From NCBI GenBank assembly GCA_037974665.1, contig CM075769.1, positions 78,763,190 to 78,827,189 on the forward strand: a DNA stretch of 64,000 nucleotides, in the 5' to 3' direction. Positions 1 to 11,854 of this stretch are shown piece by piece. This DNA comes from Ehretia macrophylla. Lineage: Eukaryota; Streptophyta; Magnoliopsida; Boraginales; Ehretiaceae. Every line of letters begins with the position of its first letter. Position 1 is the stretch's first letter. The notes under the pieces were generated by a model. It saw only the letters and a program-made list of their open reading frames with translations. It was not told the origin of the DNA and made no database searches. The translations under genes and the position numbers were made by a program.

Positions 1-2078
1 AATGAACTTAAATTACATCCCCTTTAACATTAAATACATATAATACATAAAAGCATACAACTTTACAACTTTGACAACTCAAGTCACATAGGCACGCAGG
101 ACAACCCTTCAAGCACGGACTTTCACGAAATCACGAACTTTCCAGCTAACATGGCATTTCCTGAAATGTGGTGGTGAGGAGTGAGTATACACAACATGTA
201 TACTCAGTGAGGGCGAGACAGATATCGAATTGGAGAGAAAGAAAGTCGTGCAATGCAAATAAGACAGTTAAGCAATATAACTGATAAATAAGCAATCAAG
301 ATAAACAATCAATACAATAAGTAATTACTGAAAGCATTAACACAACCATTCAAAGCTATACCACACTCTGAAGGATATGGTACACTCATTCGAGCATTGT
401 CCCATTCCACGAGCGATACATCACTCTCGAGCTTGATGTTGGCAACGATGACAATAAGCGCGCATCCACCTTATAACACCAGTTTGGAATACCCCGGAAG
501 TATCCATCAATCTACGACCCAAATCTCCCTGGGAGGCAGCCCAAGCGAGAAGAGGGAATAGCTACGGAGCTAGAGCAACCAACACTGGCAACCCGAGGCT
601 ACCCAGAGAGGCTCATCACTCACGCGCGAGACACTATGCAATGCAAGACTCGATACAAGGCGATAAACGAGCGATAAACAAGATATCAAGCATTCTCAAC
701 AATGGATAAACATTTCAATCAACAACCAACTCTAACAAGCGGAATAAGCATTAGCAAGCATAACAAGCAATAATAAGCATTAACAAGCATTCTATAGGCA
801 TAACTTCAACAAAACACACAAAGTCACAAATCGGCCCCAACTATCAAAACACTGTCATCTCCAAACGATCCACGAGTTCCGGAAACTGACTTCGCCAATC
901 TTCCTAGGTCACTATAAAGCACGTCTAGAGACTCCGAAACCCTACTTAACCCTAGAATCCACGCAAAGCCCGGTTTTTCCCCTTTGCTCGTTTGAACTAC
1001 AACTATACCAACCAAACACCCAACCAATACCACGACCGCACCAAAAGTGCTTCCATGGGCTCCCGAAACAATGCCATCACGCAAAACGAGAAAACGCTAA
1101 AGTCGACCTAAACGACCCCGACTTTCACTAAGCCGTTTTTCTCCATTTTTCTATTACACATTCTAATTAAACCACACATTTAGGCATTCTAGCATACCTA
1201 GCACCTTTTCACATCAACAGACAGCATAACAGCGCAACTTTATCATTTCAAGGATTTACTATTCACTAATTACTATTCATTAAACAATTTAAATTGCAAT
1301 TTCGATTTTCAACCGCAGAAAATGCTAAAAAGCTATAAGTACATGTTCTACAATCAACAAGGAACATTCTTTAAGCAACAAAACGATTAAAACAACAATC
1401 TACGCATAAAATCCAAAAATCAAAGTTTAGATACAAATATTTCAAATGCGCAAATAACGATGAAACCCTCACCTTAGACGCTCCTAGACGCTAGGAAAAC
1501 CTCGTAGAGTGCCTCGGAAACCACCCCGTGCAAGCTCACGCGAAGATTTGGTGATTTGTAGTTGAAGTTTTCTTTTTTTTTCTCCTTCTTTTCCTCATGT
1601 TTTCAAGTCTTTCCTCTCTGTTTTTTCGTGTGCAATTCTGCTTATTTAGGAAAAAAAAATGACAAGTCAAAGGTCAAAGATTCGGTCAACCCGCTAAACC
1701 AAAACAGCTATGCGCGACCTTACGAAAACGGCCATAACTTCTTCTAGAAAACTCCAATTCATGAACGGTTTGAAGCCTCAGAAACTAGACTCATAGAGCT
1801 TTCCAACCATATATAATTTGCTACCTAACTCTTCCCCAATTGGTTCAGATTTAATTCCAAAGTTGACCCAAAATTTGACTAACTTAACATTGCATTTTTT
1901 TTATTTCTAATCCCAAGTTTGCCTTTTATTAAACATTTCAAAAATTTCCACCTTGTCCTAGTTGGTCAATGTAGATGAAAAGTCAACTAGTTTGGTCAAA
2001 GAAGGTGAAAGGTCAATAAAATGTAATTTAAATGAACTTTAAATGCTATTGAATACATGCCAGGTTCGGGGTATCACA
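1..2078 (-). repeat. Element A 3' LTR (partial)
   Basis: Position 1 aligns with position 4211 of the other LTR, so about 362 bp of this LTR lie outside the window. It ends at GTATCACA (2071-2078), directly beside the polypurine tract. It carries no gene. A poly-T/poly-A length difference and scattered substitutions separate it from the 5' LTR. Confidence 0.93.
183..205 (-). other. LTR hairpin, element A 3' LTR
   Basis: Arms GAGTATAC (183-190) and GTATACTC (198-205) pair perfectly over 8 bp around a 7-nt loop. In element orientation the motif CTCACT comes immediately before it. The same arrangement with other stem sequences occurs in the LTRs of elements B and C. Confidence 0.75.
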
Positions 2079-2090
2079 TCCTTCCCCCTT
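2079..2090 (-). promoter_or_regulatory. Polypurine tract of element A
   Basis: On the minus strand this reads AAGGGGGAAGGA and directly abuts the TGTGATACC start of the 3' LTR. This is the expected place for the plus-strand DNA primer of reverse transcription. Confidence 0.85.
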
Positions 2091-2095
2091 AAAAC

Positions 2096-2113
2096 AATTG
2101 CGTCCTCGCAATT
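2096..2113 (-). repeat. Palindrome beside the polypurine tract
   Basis: AATTGCG (2096-2102) and CGCAATT (2107-2113) are perfect inverted arms around a 4-nt loop. Element B has the same arms at 26551-26568. From memory, plant Ty3/gypsy elements often end pol with a GAGGACG-like stretch followed by TTTTAAGGGGG; this would be a remnant of that end in elements that have lost pol. Confidence 0.6.
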
Positions 2114-3834
2114 CTTCTTCCAATAGGACTCTGCATCATCTACAATCCAACTCTGACTAGTCTTCATTAGATACTGAAAAAGTATTTAATCAAGATGACC
2201 AGTAGGAAAATTCAAGTAGAAATGCCAAGTAGTAACGCCAAATAGAAGCTCAAATGCAGATACCGTACAAGAATCATGTTGACACGAATACCGAAGAAGA
2301 ATAAATTCCAACCAGAAACGCCGAGATAATACCAATAAAGACTAAAGCAAAGACACTGTAGATGTCATTAATACCACACAATAATGACAAGAAGAATACC
2401 TCACGCACGAATCTCCAATAGAAGTCTAACTGTTACTGCCCGAGAATTCCCAAGCAAGAAGCCAAATAAAAGCTCAAACAAAGATTCTATCTAGAGGTCC
2501 AAATAAGTACCTCACTGGTCATGAATTTCATAGAAGAATTCCCTGATAAGAGTGCGAAGAAAATACTAAGAAACCCAAATCAAATATACTTCAAAAGTTC
2601 CAAAGAAGCCTTCCAAATAATAACCCCACAGGACAACCCATTAGATTCCGAGTATCTCTATCAAATGCTGAGAAGAATGTCTAAGGAAATACTAGAGGAA
2701 TTATCATGTGTCTAATAAGACAGTCAAGTTAAATAACAAATATAATTTTTCCAACTAGATGAGAAATCCGAGTAAGATTCCCGAGCAGGTGTACAACATA
2801 CAAAACCAAACTCCAAGGCCTCTTCACTGTTCGCCAGGTGAGAACTTATACAATTTACCACCAAGAAAGCCCAAAGTATTCCACAGCATACCATAAGCAA
2901 TATGAGATAATAAGTCTGAACAGGATTCCAAGTGTAAGACTTCCAATAACTGCCATCAAGGAAAGATACTAGTAGAATGCCCACTAAGAATTCTATAAAA
3001 TGCCATTGAAGAATTTCCAATCAGGGATGTCAGTATCACACCAATAAAGACCGAGACACATATACCATAGACAATACCGTGCAGTAAATCCAATTGAAAC
3101 CCCAATAGCCAGGTCCACCAAAAAGTGCCAACAGAAGTCTCCAAAGAATACCCCATTGAGAAAACCAAAGAATGCCCCAGAGAACAATCAAATAAAACCC
3201 CAAGAGAAAGCTACTCTTCACAACTGTTAATCACAGAGGAAGACCTTAGAGATTCGCCAATAACCGAGCTCCGAAAGCAAACACCAACTCCCAAATAAAG
3301 GCTAATTAAATGTCATTTATTTCCTGCCAACCCATACACCTTGAGTGGCTAGCTGTGAACCACTTTCTTCAGGGGAGGAAGAGGACTTACTTACCATTTT
3401 AATAGGACATGTATGAATGCCAATATATCACAGTTATACATATGCCTTAAACTATTATGCAAGCAAATTTACAAAATAGTTTATTCAACAAAGTCACTCA
3501 AGCACGGCAATCAAGTCAAGCATAACATAATCAATTCAAGACATTTTAAAACACACATTACAAGCAATACTTCAAGCAAATAACAATTCACGAGATCAAT
3601 TCGATTCACAATGCCAATTCGATTGGTCAATTCAATGCACAACTAGACACTTTACTTCACTTAGCACACAATTAACACATAACACATAACTATATCACAT
3701 AGGAGCACACATTCATGTCAAGACACACAATCTCACATACAAGCATGCACTTTCAAGGCACACTTAACAAGCACACATTCAAGGATCACTACCCGCCAGA
3801 CCGAGGACCCTGTCCCGGCTTATGAGCTAGACAA

Positions 3835-3846
3835 GCTCTGATACCA
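3835..3846 (-). promoter_or_regulatory. Primer binding site (initiator tRNA-Met), element A
   Basis: On the minus strand this reads TGGTATCAGAGC, the complement of the 3' end of plant initiator tRNA-Met. It lies 2 nt inside the 5' LTR end and sets the element's orientation as minus. Confidence 0.9.
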
Positions 3847-4370
3847 CCTGTGACACCCCGATCCCTCTCGAGACTGGGAGTTCTAACAATCAATCTATTC
3901 ACAACCCAAATCCAAACCCGGCAAGATTTTAGGGAAAGACGGACAGAGTCTCCCCTGTTTCTAGGCAAATTGCAAAACCTGTAATAGCATATAAATGGAC
4001 CAACACCGTGTCCAACCATTCAACCACCTCAAGGCCATCCGAGCCTCGGTTCACAACAAGCAATTCACAAGTAAATATAAATTCAAGCTTAGCAATTAAA
4101 CTACACCAACCTATTGCATAAAGTAGACTATCATGACTTTCTATCTTTTTCCCTTTTTGTCATTACAAATATATATTGAAGTTAAGCTATATCAACTAAA
4201 TACATAATCTAATGAACTTAAATTACATCCCCTTTAACATTAAATACATATAATACATAAAAGCATACAACTTTACAACTTTGACAACTCAAGTCACATA
4301 GGCACGCAGGACAACCCTTCAAGCACGGACTTTCACGAAATCACGAACTTTCCAGCTAACATGGCATTTC

Positions 4371-5682
4371 CTGAAATGTGGTGGTGAAGAGTGAGTATAC
4401 ACAACACGTATACTCAGTGAGGGCGAGACAGATATCGAATTGGAGAGAAAGAAAGTCGTGCAATGCAAATAAGACAGTTAAGCAATATAACTGATAAATA
4501 AGCAATCAAGATAAACAATCAATACAATAAGTAATTACTGAAAGCATTAACACAACCATTCAAAGCTATACCACACTCTGAAGGCTATGGTTCACTCATA
4601 CGAGCAATGTACCATTCCACGAGCGATACATCAATCTCGAGCTTGATGTTGGCAACGATGACAATAAGCGCGCATCCACCTTATAACACCAGTTTGGAAT
4701 ACCCCGGAAGTATCCATCAATCTACGACCCAAATCTCCCTGGGAGGCAGCCCAAGCGAGAAGAGGGAATAGCTACGGAGCTAGAGCAACCAACACTGGCA
4801 ACCCGAGGCTACCCAGAGAGGCTCATCACTCACGCGCGAGACACTATGCAATGCAAGACTCGATACAAGGCGATAAACGAGCGATAAACAAGATATCAAG
4901 CATTCTCAACAATGGATAAACATTTCAATCAACAACCAACTCTAACAAGCGGAATAAGCATTAGCAAGCATAACAAGCAATAATAAGCATTAACAAGCAT
5001 TCTATAGGCATAACTTCAACAAAACACACAAAGTCACAAATCGGCCCCAACTATCAAAACACTGTCATCTCCAAACGATCCATGAGTTCTGGAAACTGAC
5101 TTCGCCAATCTTCCTAGGTCACTATAAAGCACGTCTAGAGACTCTGAAACCCTACTTAACCCTAGAATCCACGCAAAGCCCGATTTTTCCCCTTTGCTCG
5201 TTTGAACTACAACTATACCAAACAAACACACAACCAATACCACGCCCGCACCAAAAGTGCTTCCATGGGCTCCCGAAACAATGTCATCACGCAAAACGAG
5301 AAAACGCTAAAGTCGACCTAAACGACCCCGACTTTCACTAAGCCGTTTTTCTCCATTTTTCTATTACACATTCCAATTAAACCACACATTTAGGCATTCT
5401 AGCATACCTAGCACCTTTTCACATCAACAGACAGCATAACAGCGCAACTTTATCGTTTCAAGGGTTTACTATTCACTAATTACTATTCATTAAACAATTT
5501 AAATTGCAATTTCGATTTTCAACAGCAGAAAATGCTAAAAAGCTATAAGTACATGTTCTACAATCAACAAGGAACATTCTTTAAGCAACAAAACGATTAA
5601 AACAACAATCTACGCATAAAATCCAAAAATCAAAGTTTAGATACAAATATTTCAAATGCGCAAATAACGATGAAACCCTCAC
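4371..5682 (-). other. Possible intron inside element A LTR
   Basis: Donor-like CTAAG|GTGAGGG has its GT at 5682-5681. Acceptor-like CATTTCAG|GA has its AG at 4372-4371. Size is 1312 nt. Elements B and C have equivalent sites at similar spacing. This is a prediction from sequence only; no transcript evidence is available here. Confidence 0.35.
4393..4415 (-). other. LTR hairpin, element A 5' LTR
   Basis: GAGTATAC (4393-4400) pairs with GTATACTC (4408-4415). The only difference from the copy at 183-205 is in the loop, so the stem is unchanged between the two LTRs. Confidence 0.75.
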
Positions 5683-6381
5683 CTTAGACGCTCCTAGACG
5701 CTAGGAAAACCTCGTAGAGTGCCTCGGAAACCACCCCGTGCAAGCTCACGCGAAGATTTGGTGATTTGTAGTTGAAGTTTTCTTTTTTTTTTTTCTCCTT
5801 CTTTTCCTCATGTTTTCAAGTCTTTCCTCTCTGTTTTTTCGTGTGCAATTCTGCTTATTTAGGAAAAAAAAATGACAAGTCAAAGGTCAAAGTTTTGGTC
5901 AACCCGCTAAACCAAAACAGCTATGCGCGACCTTACGAAAACGGCCATAACTTCTTCTAGAAAACTCCAATTCACGAACGGTTTGAAGCCTTAGAAACTA
6001 GACTCATAGAGCTTTCCAACCATATATAATTTGCTACCTAACTCTTCCCCAATTGGTTCAGATTTAATTCCAAAGTTGACCCAAAATTTGACTAACTTAA
6101 CATTGCATTTTTTTATTTCTAATCCCAAGTTTGCCTTTTATTAAATATTTCAAAAATTTCCACCTTGTCCTAGTTGGTCAATGTAGATGAAAAGTCAACT
6201 AGTTTGGTCAAAGAAGGTCAAAGGTCAATAAAATGCAATTTAAATGAACTTTAAATGCTACTGAATACATGCCAGTTTCGGGGTATCACAATCTTGCCCA
6301 ATGTTCTGTGGGATTCGGTAATAGAGATTTGGTCGATAAAGTATCTTGGCAACCCTAACCAGGGCAAAAAAAATGGAAAAG

Positions 6382-6500
6382 GGGGTACAACACGAGGACT
6401 TCCCAGGTGGTCACCCACCCTAGTACTACCCTCGCCCAAGCTTGCTTAACTTCAGAGTTCTGATGGGATCCAGTTAATTAGTGCTGGTATGATCGCACCC
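6382..6500 (-). rRNA. 5S rRNA gene copy 1
   Basis: 119 nt. The gene-sense consensus for this array starts GGGTGCGATCATACC and ends GTTGCACCCC; I number it 1-119 and list differences as RNA changes. The usual control boxes are taken as A 50-64, IE 67-72 and C 80-97. This copy has C114U, C93A, A83G, A71G, U59A, G58A, C47U, C29U, C26A and G25U, hitting all three boxes. It is the unit next to element A and is probably not transcribed. Confidence 0.9.
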
Positions 6501-6820
6501 ATCATGTTAAGGGCACAATTCAAATATGTGTTAACGGTTCACAGTGCCAGCCCAGAGAGATGGCCCATTCAAAAGGCCCAATGGGCTTAACGACATCCCA
6601 TCCGTTTCAACAACGCAGCATCCTCGTAAGATGTGATATCGACACGTTGTAGTGCCCTTTGATGTCCCGCGAGTCAGGTTGTCGTCCTTTTAACAGCTCA
6701 CGACGTACAATCCGGGATGGAAAAATAGAGCGAAAGAAGAAAAGTGGCCTGAAATTGATGAAAACTTTCGATTTTGGGCTCCAAAAAAGGGCACAGCGAG
6801 CAAGCTAGATGCCCCCGTCG

Positions 6821-6890
6821 TAGAGCTCTCAGAGAGCTTTCCAACAGTATGTTGTGCGCCACGTAACTCCTTACGGATCAAAAATTTTGG
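6821..6890. other. Spacer block with AGCTCTC palindrome and retrotransposon-like words
   Basis: Example of a block found in every unit. A perfect palindrome AGCTCTC-A-GAGAGCT (6824-6838) is followed by TTCCAACAGTATG, a GCGC-rich stretch, then CTCCTTACGGATCAAAA. It resembles a block I recall from plant Ty3/gypsy LTRs (paired AGAGCTC/GAGAGCTTTCCAACG, then GGATCAAAAGTTATG). Element A carries AGAGCTTTCCAACC near 6010. Confidence 0.45.
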
Positions 6891-7058
6891 GCACCGGAGC
6901 GGCGGAGACCTGGTTACAAGCCCCAAGCCCTCGGTTTGCAGGCCCTGCCTCTACGTGAAGCGAAGTTGTCTTGCCCATGATGCCGTGGGATTCGGTAATA
7001 GAGATTTGGTGGACAAAGTATCTTGGCAACTCTAACCAGGACAAAAAAAATTGAAAAT

Positions 7059-7177
7059 GGGGTCCAACCCGAGGACTTCCTAGGAGGTCACCCATCCAAA
7101 TACTACTCTCGCCCAAGCACCCTTAACTTCGGAGTTCTGATGGAATCCGGTGCATTAGTGCTGGTATGATCGCACCC
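7059..7177 (-). rRNA. 5S rRNA gene copy 2
   Basis: 119 nt. Differences: C114G, U109G, G97A, C93U, A80U, C78U, C57G, C34U. Box C has three changes and box A one. Confidence 0.92.
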
Positions 7178-7734
7178 GTCAGGTTGAGGGCACAATTCCT
7201 ATATGTGTTAACGGTTCACAGTCCCAGCTTAGAGAGATGGCCCATTCAAAAGGCCCAATGGGCTTTACGACAACCCATCTGCTTCAAAAACGCAGCATCC
7301 TCGGAAGACGTGATATCGACACATTGTAGGCCCCTCTGATGTCCCGTGAGTCAGGTTGTCGTCCTTTGAATAGCTCACGACGTACGATCCGGGACAGAAA
7401 AACAGAGCAAAAGTAGAAAAGTGGTCTGAAATTGATGTAAACGTTCGATTTTGGGCTCCAAAAATGGGCACAGCGAGCAAGCTCGCTACCCTTGTCGTAG
7501 TGCTCTGAAAGAGCTTTGCAACGGTATGCTGTGCGCCGCGTAACTCCTTATGGATCAAAAGTTATGGACACTGGAGCGACAGAGACCTGGTCACAAACCC
7601 TACGCCCTCGGTTTGTTGGCTCGGCCTCTACGTGATGCGAAGTTGTCTTGCCCAATGTTCCGTGGGATTCGGTAATAGAGATTTGGTGGATAAAGTATCT
7701 TGGCAACCCTAACCAGGGCAAAAAAAATGGAAAA

Positions 7735-7853
7735 GAGGTGCAACTCGAGGACTTCCCAAGGCGTCACCCATCCTAGTACTACTCTCGCCCAAGCACGCTT
7801 CACTTCGTAGTTCTGATGGGATCCGCTGCATTAGTGCTGGTATGATCGCACCC
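7735..7853 (-). rRNA. 5S rRNA gene copy 3
   Basis: 119 nt. Differences: C118U, U109A, C95U, C92G, U53G, C46A, C28G. Boxes C and A are both altered. Confidence 0.92.
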
Positions 7854-8412
7854 GTTATGTTGAGGGCACAATTCCTATATGTGTTAACGGTTCACATTGC
7901 CAGCCTAGAGAGATAGCGCATTCAAAAGGCCCAATGGGCTTAACGACAACCCATCCACTTTAACAACGCAGCATCCTCGCAAGACATGATATCGACACGT
8001 TGTAGGGGCCCTCTGATGTCCCGCGAGTCATGTTGTCGTCTTCTTAACAGCTCATGACGTATGATCCGGGATGGAAAAACAGAGCAAAAGAAATAAAGTG
8101 GACTGAAACAGATGAAAACATTTGATTTTGATCTCCAAAAATAGGCACATCGAGCAAGCTGGCTGACCTCGTCGTAGACATATCAGAGAGCTTTTCAACG
8201 GTATACTGTGCGCCGCGTAACTCCTTACGGATCCAAAGTTATAGGCACCGGAGCGACGGAGACCTGGTCACAAATCCTACGCCCTCGGTTTGCGGGCCCG
8301 GCCTTTACGTGAAGCGAAGTTGTCTTGCCCAATGTTCCATGTGATTCGGTAAAAGAGAATTGGTGGATAAAGTATTTTAGCAACACTAGCCAAGGCAAAA
8401 AAATTTGAAAAG

Positions 8413-8531
8413 GGTGTGCAACAGGGGGACTTGCCAGGGGGTCGCCCATCGTAGTACGACTCGCGCCCAAGAACGCTTAACTTCGGAGTTCTGATGGGAT
8501 CCGGTGCATCAGTGCTGGTATGATCGCATCC
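8413..8531 (-). rRNA. 5S rRNA gene copy 4
   Basis: 119 nt but strongly diverged: C117A, G108C, U106C, G99C, U88C, G81C, A74C, A69C, G60U, A22G, G3A. Most are transversions, unlike the CpG transitions of other copies, and all three control boxes are hit. Confidence 0.9.
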
Positions 8532-9089
8532 GTCATGTTGAGGGCACAATTCCTATATGTGTTAACGGTTCACAGTGCCAGCCTAGAGAGATGGCCCATT
8601 CAAAAGGCCCAAGGGGCTTAACGATAACCCATCTGCTTCAACAACGCAGCATCCTCGCAAGACATGATATAGACAAGTTGTAGGGCTCTCTGATGTCCCA
8701 CGAGTCAGGTTGTCATCCTATTAATAGCTCACGACGTACGATCCGTTACGAAAAAGCAAAGCAAAAGAAGAAAAGTGGACTGAAACTGATTAAAACGTTC
8801 GATTTTTGGGCACCAAAAATGGGCCCAGCGAGCAAGTTGGCTACCCCTGTCGTAGTGCTCTCAGAGAGCTTTGCAACGGTATGTTGTGCACCGCGTAACT
8901 CCTTTCAGATCAAAGTTATGGGCACCAGAGCGACGGACACCTGGTCACAAACCCTACGCCCTCGGTTTGCGGGCCCGGCCTCTACGTGAAGCGAAGTTAT
9001 CTTGCCCAATTTTCTGTGGGATTCGGTAATAGAGATTTGTTGGATAAAGTATCTTGGCAACCCTAACGAGGGCAAAAAAAATTGAAAAG

Positions 9090-9208
9090 GGCGTGCAACA
9101 CGAGGAATTCCCAGGGTGTCACCCATCCTTGCACTATTCTCGCCCAAGCACGCTTAACTTCGGAGTTCTGATGGGATCCGGTGCATTAGTGCTGGTATGA
9201 TCGCACCA
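9090..9208 (-). rRNA. 5S rRNA gene copy 5
   Basis: 119 nt. Differences: C117G, G102U, C92A, U79A, A77G, G72A, G1U. The first transcribed base and the IE box are changed. Confidence 0.92.
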
Positions 9209-9767
9209 GTCATATTAAGGGCACAATTCCTATATGTGTTAACGGTTCACAGTCCCAGCCTAGAGAGATGGCCCATTCAAAAGGCCCAATAGGCTTAACG
9301 ACAACCCATCCGCTTCAACAACGCAGCATCCTCGCATGACATGATATTGACATGTTGCAGGGCCCTTTGATGTCCAGCGAGTTAGGTTGTCGTCCTTTTA
9401 AAAGCTCACGACGTACGATCCGGGATAGAAAAACAGAGTAAAAGAAGAAAAGTAGACTGAAACTGATGAAATCGTTCGATTTTGGGCTCCAAAAAATGGG
9501 CATAGCGAGCAAGCTGGCTGCCCTTGTCATAGAGCTCTTAGAGAGCTTTGCAACGGTATATTATGCGCCGCGTAACTCCTCACGAATCAAAAGTTATGGG
9601 CACCGGAGTGATGGGGACCTGGTCACAAACCCTACGCCCTCGGTTTGCGGGCCCGGCCTCTACGTGAAGCGAAGTTGTCTTGCCCAATGTTCTGTGGGAT
9701 TCAGTAATAGAGATTTGGTGGATAAATTATCTTGGAAAACCTAACCAGTGCAAAAAAAATTAAAAAT

Positions 9768-9886
9768 GGGGTGCTGCACGAGGGCTTCCTTGGGGGTCAC
9801 CCATCCTAGTACTACTCTCGCCCAAGCACGCTTAAATTCGGAGTTCTGATGGGATTCGGTGCATTAGTGCTGGTATGATCGCACCC
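9768..9886 (-). rRNA. 5S rRNA gene copy 6
   Basis: 119 nt. Differences: U112A, U111C, U103C, G97A, U96A, G51U, G31A. The 3' stem strand is weakened at 111-112. Confidence 0.92.
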
Positions 9887-10444
9887 GTCATGTCGAGGGC
9901 ACAATTCCTATATGTGTTAACGGTTCACAGTGCCAGCCTAGAGAGATGGCCCATTCAAAAGGCCCAATGGGCTTAACGAAAACCCATACGCTTCAACAAC
10001 ATAGCATCCTAGCAAGACGTGATATCGACACATTGTAGGGCCCTCTGATGTCCCGCGAGTCAGGTTGTCGTCCTTTTAACTGCTCACGACGTACGATCCA
10101 TGACATAAAAATAGAGCAAAAGAACAAAAGTGGCCTGAAACTGATGAAAACGTTCGATTTGTGCTCCAAAAATGGGTACAGCTAGCATGCTTGCTGCCCC
10201 GGTCGAAGATCTTTCAGAGTGCTTTGCAACGGTATGCTGTGCGCCGTGTAACTCCTTACGGATCAAAAGTTATGGGAACCAAAGCGACGGAGACCTGGTC
10301 ACAAACCCTACACCCTCGGTTTGCTGGTCCGGCCTCTACGTGAAGCGAAGTTGTCTTGCCCAATATTTCGTGCGATTCGGTAATAGAGATTTGGTGGATA
10401 AAGCATCTTGACAACCCTAACTAGGGCAAAAAAAATTTAAAATA

Positions 10445-10563
10445 GGGGTGCAACAGAAGGACTTCCCAGGGGTTCACTCATCCTAGGACTATTCTCACCC
10501 AAGCACGCTTAACTTCGGAGTTCTAACGGGATCCGGTGCATTAGTGCTAGTATGATCGCACCC
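10445..10563 (-). rRNA. 5S rRNA gene copy 7
   Basis: 119 nt. Differences: G108C, C107U, C91A, G86A, A77C, G72A, C67U, C39U, A37G, C15U. Both ends of the IE box are changed. Confidence 0.92.
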
Positions 10564-11059
10564 GTCATGTTGTGGCACAATTCCTATATGTGTTAACGGT
10601 TCACAGCTCCAGCCTAGAGAGATAGCCCATTCAAAAGGCCCAATGGGCTTAACGACAACCCATCGGCTTCAACAACGCAGCATCCTCGCAAGACGTGATA
10701 TCGACATTTTGTAGGGCCCTCTGATGTACCGCGAGTCAGGTTGTCGTCCTTTTAACAGGTCTCGACGTACCATCCGGGATGGAAAAAAAGGGCATAGTGA
10801 GCAAGCTGGCTGCGCTCGTCGTAGAGCTCTCCGAGAGCTTTGCAACGGTATGCTGTGCGTCGCGTAACTCATTACGGATAAAAACTTATGGGCACCGGAG
10901 TGACGGAGACCTGGTCACAAACCCTACGCCCTCGGTTAACGGGCCCGGCCTCTACGTGAAACGAGGTTGTCTTGCCCAATGTTCCGTGGGATTCGGTAAA
11001 AGAGATTCGGCCGATAAAGTATCTTGGCAACCCTAACCTGGGCAAAAAAAATTGAAAAG

Positions 11060-11178
11060 CAGGTGCAACACGAGGACTTCCGAGGGGGTCACCCATCCTA
11101 GTACTACTCTCGCCCAAGAACGCTTAACTTCGGAGTTCTGATGGGATTCGGTGCATTAGTGCTGGTGTGATCGCACCT
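11060..11178 (-). rRNA. 5S rRNA gene copy 8
   Basis: 119 nt. Differences: C119G, C118U, G97C, G60U, G31A, U12C, G1A. The spacer at lower coordinates (10564-11059) lacks about 61 nt between two A-rich runs, giving a 615-bp step; the unit of copy 13 has the same deletion. Confidence 0.92.
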
Positions 11179-11735
11179 GTCATGTTGAGTGCACAATTCC
11201 TATATGTGTTAACGGTTCACAGTGCCAGCCTAGAGAGATGGCCCATTCAAAATGTCCAATGGGCTTAACGACAACCCATCCACTTCAACAAGGCAGCATC
11301 TTCGCACGACGTGATATCGACACGTTGTAAGGCCGTCTGATGTCCCGCGATTCGGGTTGTCGTCCTTTTAACAGCTCGCGACATATGATTCGGGACGAAA
11401 AAAAAGGGTAAAAGAAAAAAAGTGGCCTGAAACTAATGAAAATGTTAGATTTTGGGCTCCAAAATGGGCACAACGAGCAAGCTGGCTGCCACCGTCGTAG
11501 AGCTCTCAGAGAGCTTTGCAACGGTATGCTGTACGCCGCGTAACTCCTTACGGATCAAAAGTTATGGGGACCGGAGCGACGGAGACCTGGTCACAAACCC
11601 TACGCCCTTGGTTTGCGAGCCCGGCCTCTCCGTGAAGCGAAGTTGTCTTGCCCAATGTTTCGTGCGATTTGGTAATAGAGATTTGGTGGATAAAGTATCT
11701 TGGCAACCCTAACAAGGACAAAAAAAATTGAAAAG

Positions 11736-11854
11736 GGGGTGCAACACGAGGACTTCCCAGGGGGTCACCCATCCAAGTACTACTCTCGCCCAAGCATGCT
11801 TAACTTTGGAGTTCTGATGGGATCCGGTGCATTAATACTGGTATGATCGCACCA
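11736..11854 (-). rRNA. 5S rRNA gene copy 9
   Basis: 119 nt. Differences: A80U, G58A, G48A, C20U, C18U, G1U. G58A and G48A are CpG transitions. Confidence 0.92.

Larger units (their letters stand above)
2079..3848 (-). other. Element A interior, non-coding
   Basis: The 1.77 kb between the LTRs has only short frames (at most about 100 codons) with no gag, protease, reverse transcriptase or integrase motif. Much of it is a loose, irregular run of CCAA(A/G)TA-AAG-like words, which suggests degenerate short repeats. The part next to the primer site (about 3400-3840) is rich in CACATA/CAATTC words. I see no gene here. Confidence 0.7.
1..6290 (-). mobile_element. Element A: non-autonomous LTR retrotransposon, cut by window start
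   Basis: Seen: two long direct repeats (1-2078 and 3849-6290) flank a 1770-bp interior. The right copy begins TGTGACACCCC on the plus strand and ends GGGGTATCACA. A primer site complementary to initiator tRNA-Met and a polypurine tract lie at the two inner edges, both oriented for minus-strand transcription. The interior has no gag or pol frame, so the element cannot move by itself (LARD-like). The LTRs differ at only about 30-35 of 2078 aligned sites by eye, which means a fairly recent insertion. The right flank (ATCTT) continues straight into a 5S spacer, so the target was the 5S array; the left flank lies outside the window. Ty3/gypsy ancestry is inferred from the termini, the primer site and the sequence beside the polypurine tract. 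Confidence 0.9.
3849..6290 (-). repeat. Element A 5' LTR (complete, 2442 bp)
   Basis: Read on the minus strand it starts TGTGATACCCCG at 6290 and ends CGGGGTGTCACA at 3849, the usual TG...CA ends. Minus-strand features include the donor-like CTAAG|GTGAGGG at 5687-5676, the hairpin at 4393-4415 and the acceptor-like TTTCAG ending at 4371. A block at about 5945-6030 holds the words AGAGCTTTCCAACC and CCATAACTT, distantly like part of the 5S spacer. No coding frame is credible. Confidence 0.95.

Noticed and set aside
1562-1747. Frame of about 61 codons present in both LTRs of element A (1562 and 5772)
   Set aside because: Duplicated only because LTRs are duplicated; it is antisense, starts in a poly-T tract whose length differs between copies, and has no domain.
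2521-2715. 64-codon plus-strand frame in element A interior
   Set aside because: It is antisense to the element, has no known domain and lies in AT-rich degenerate repeat sequence.
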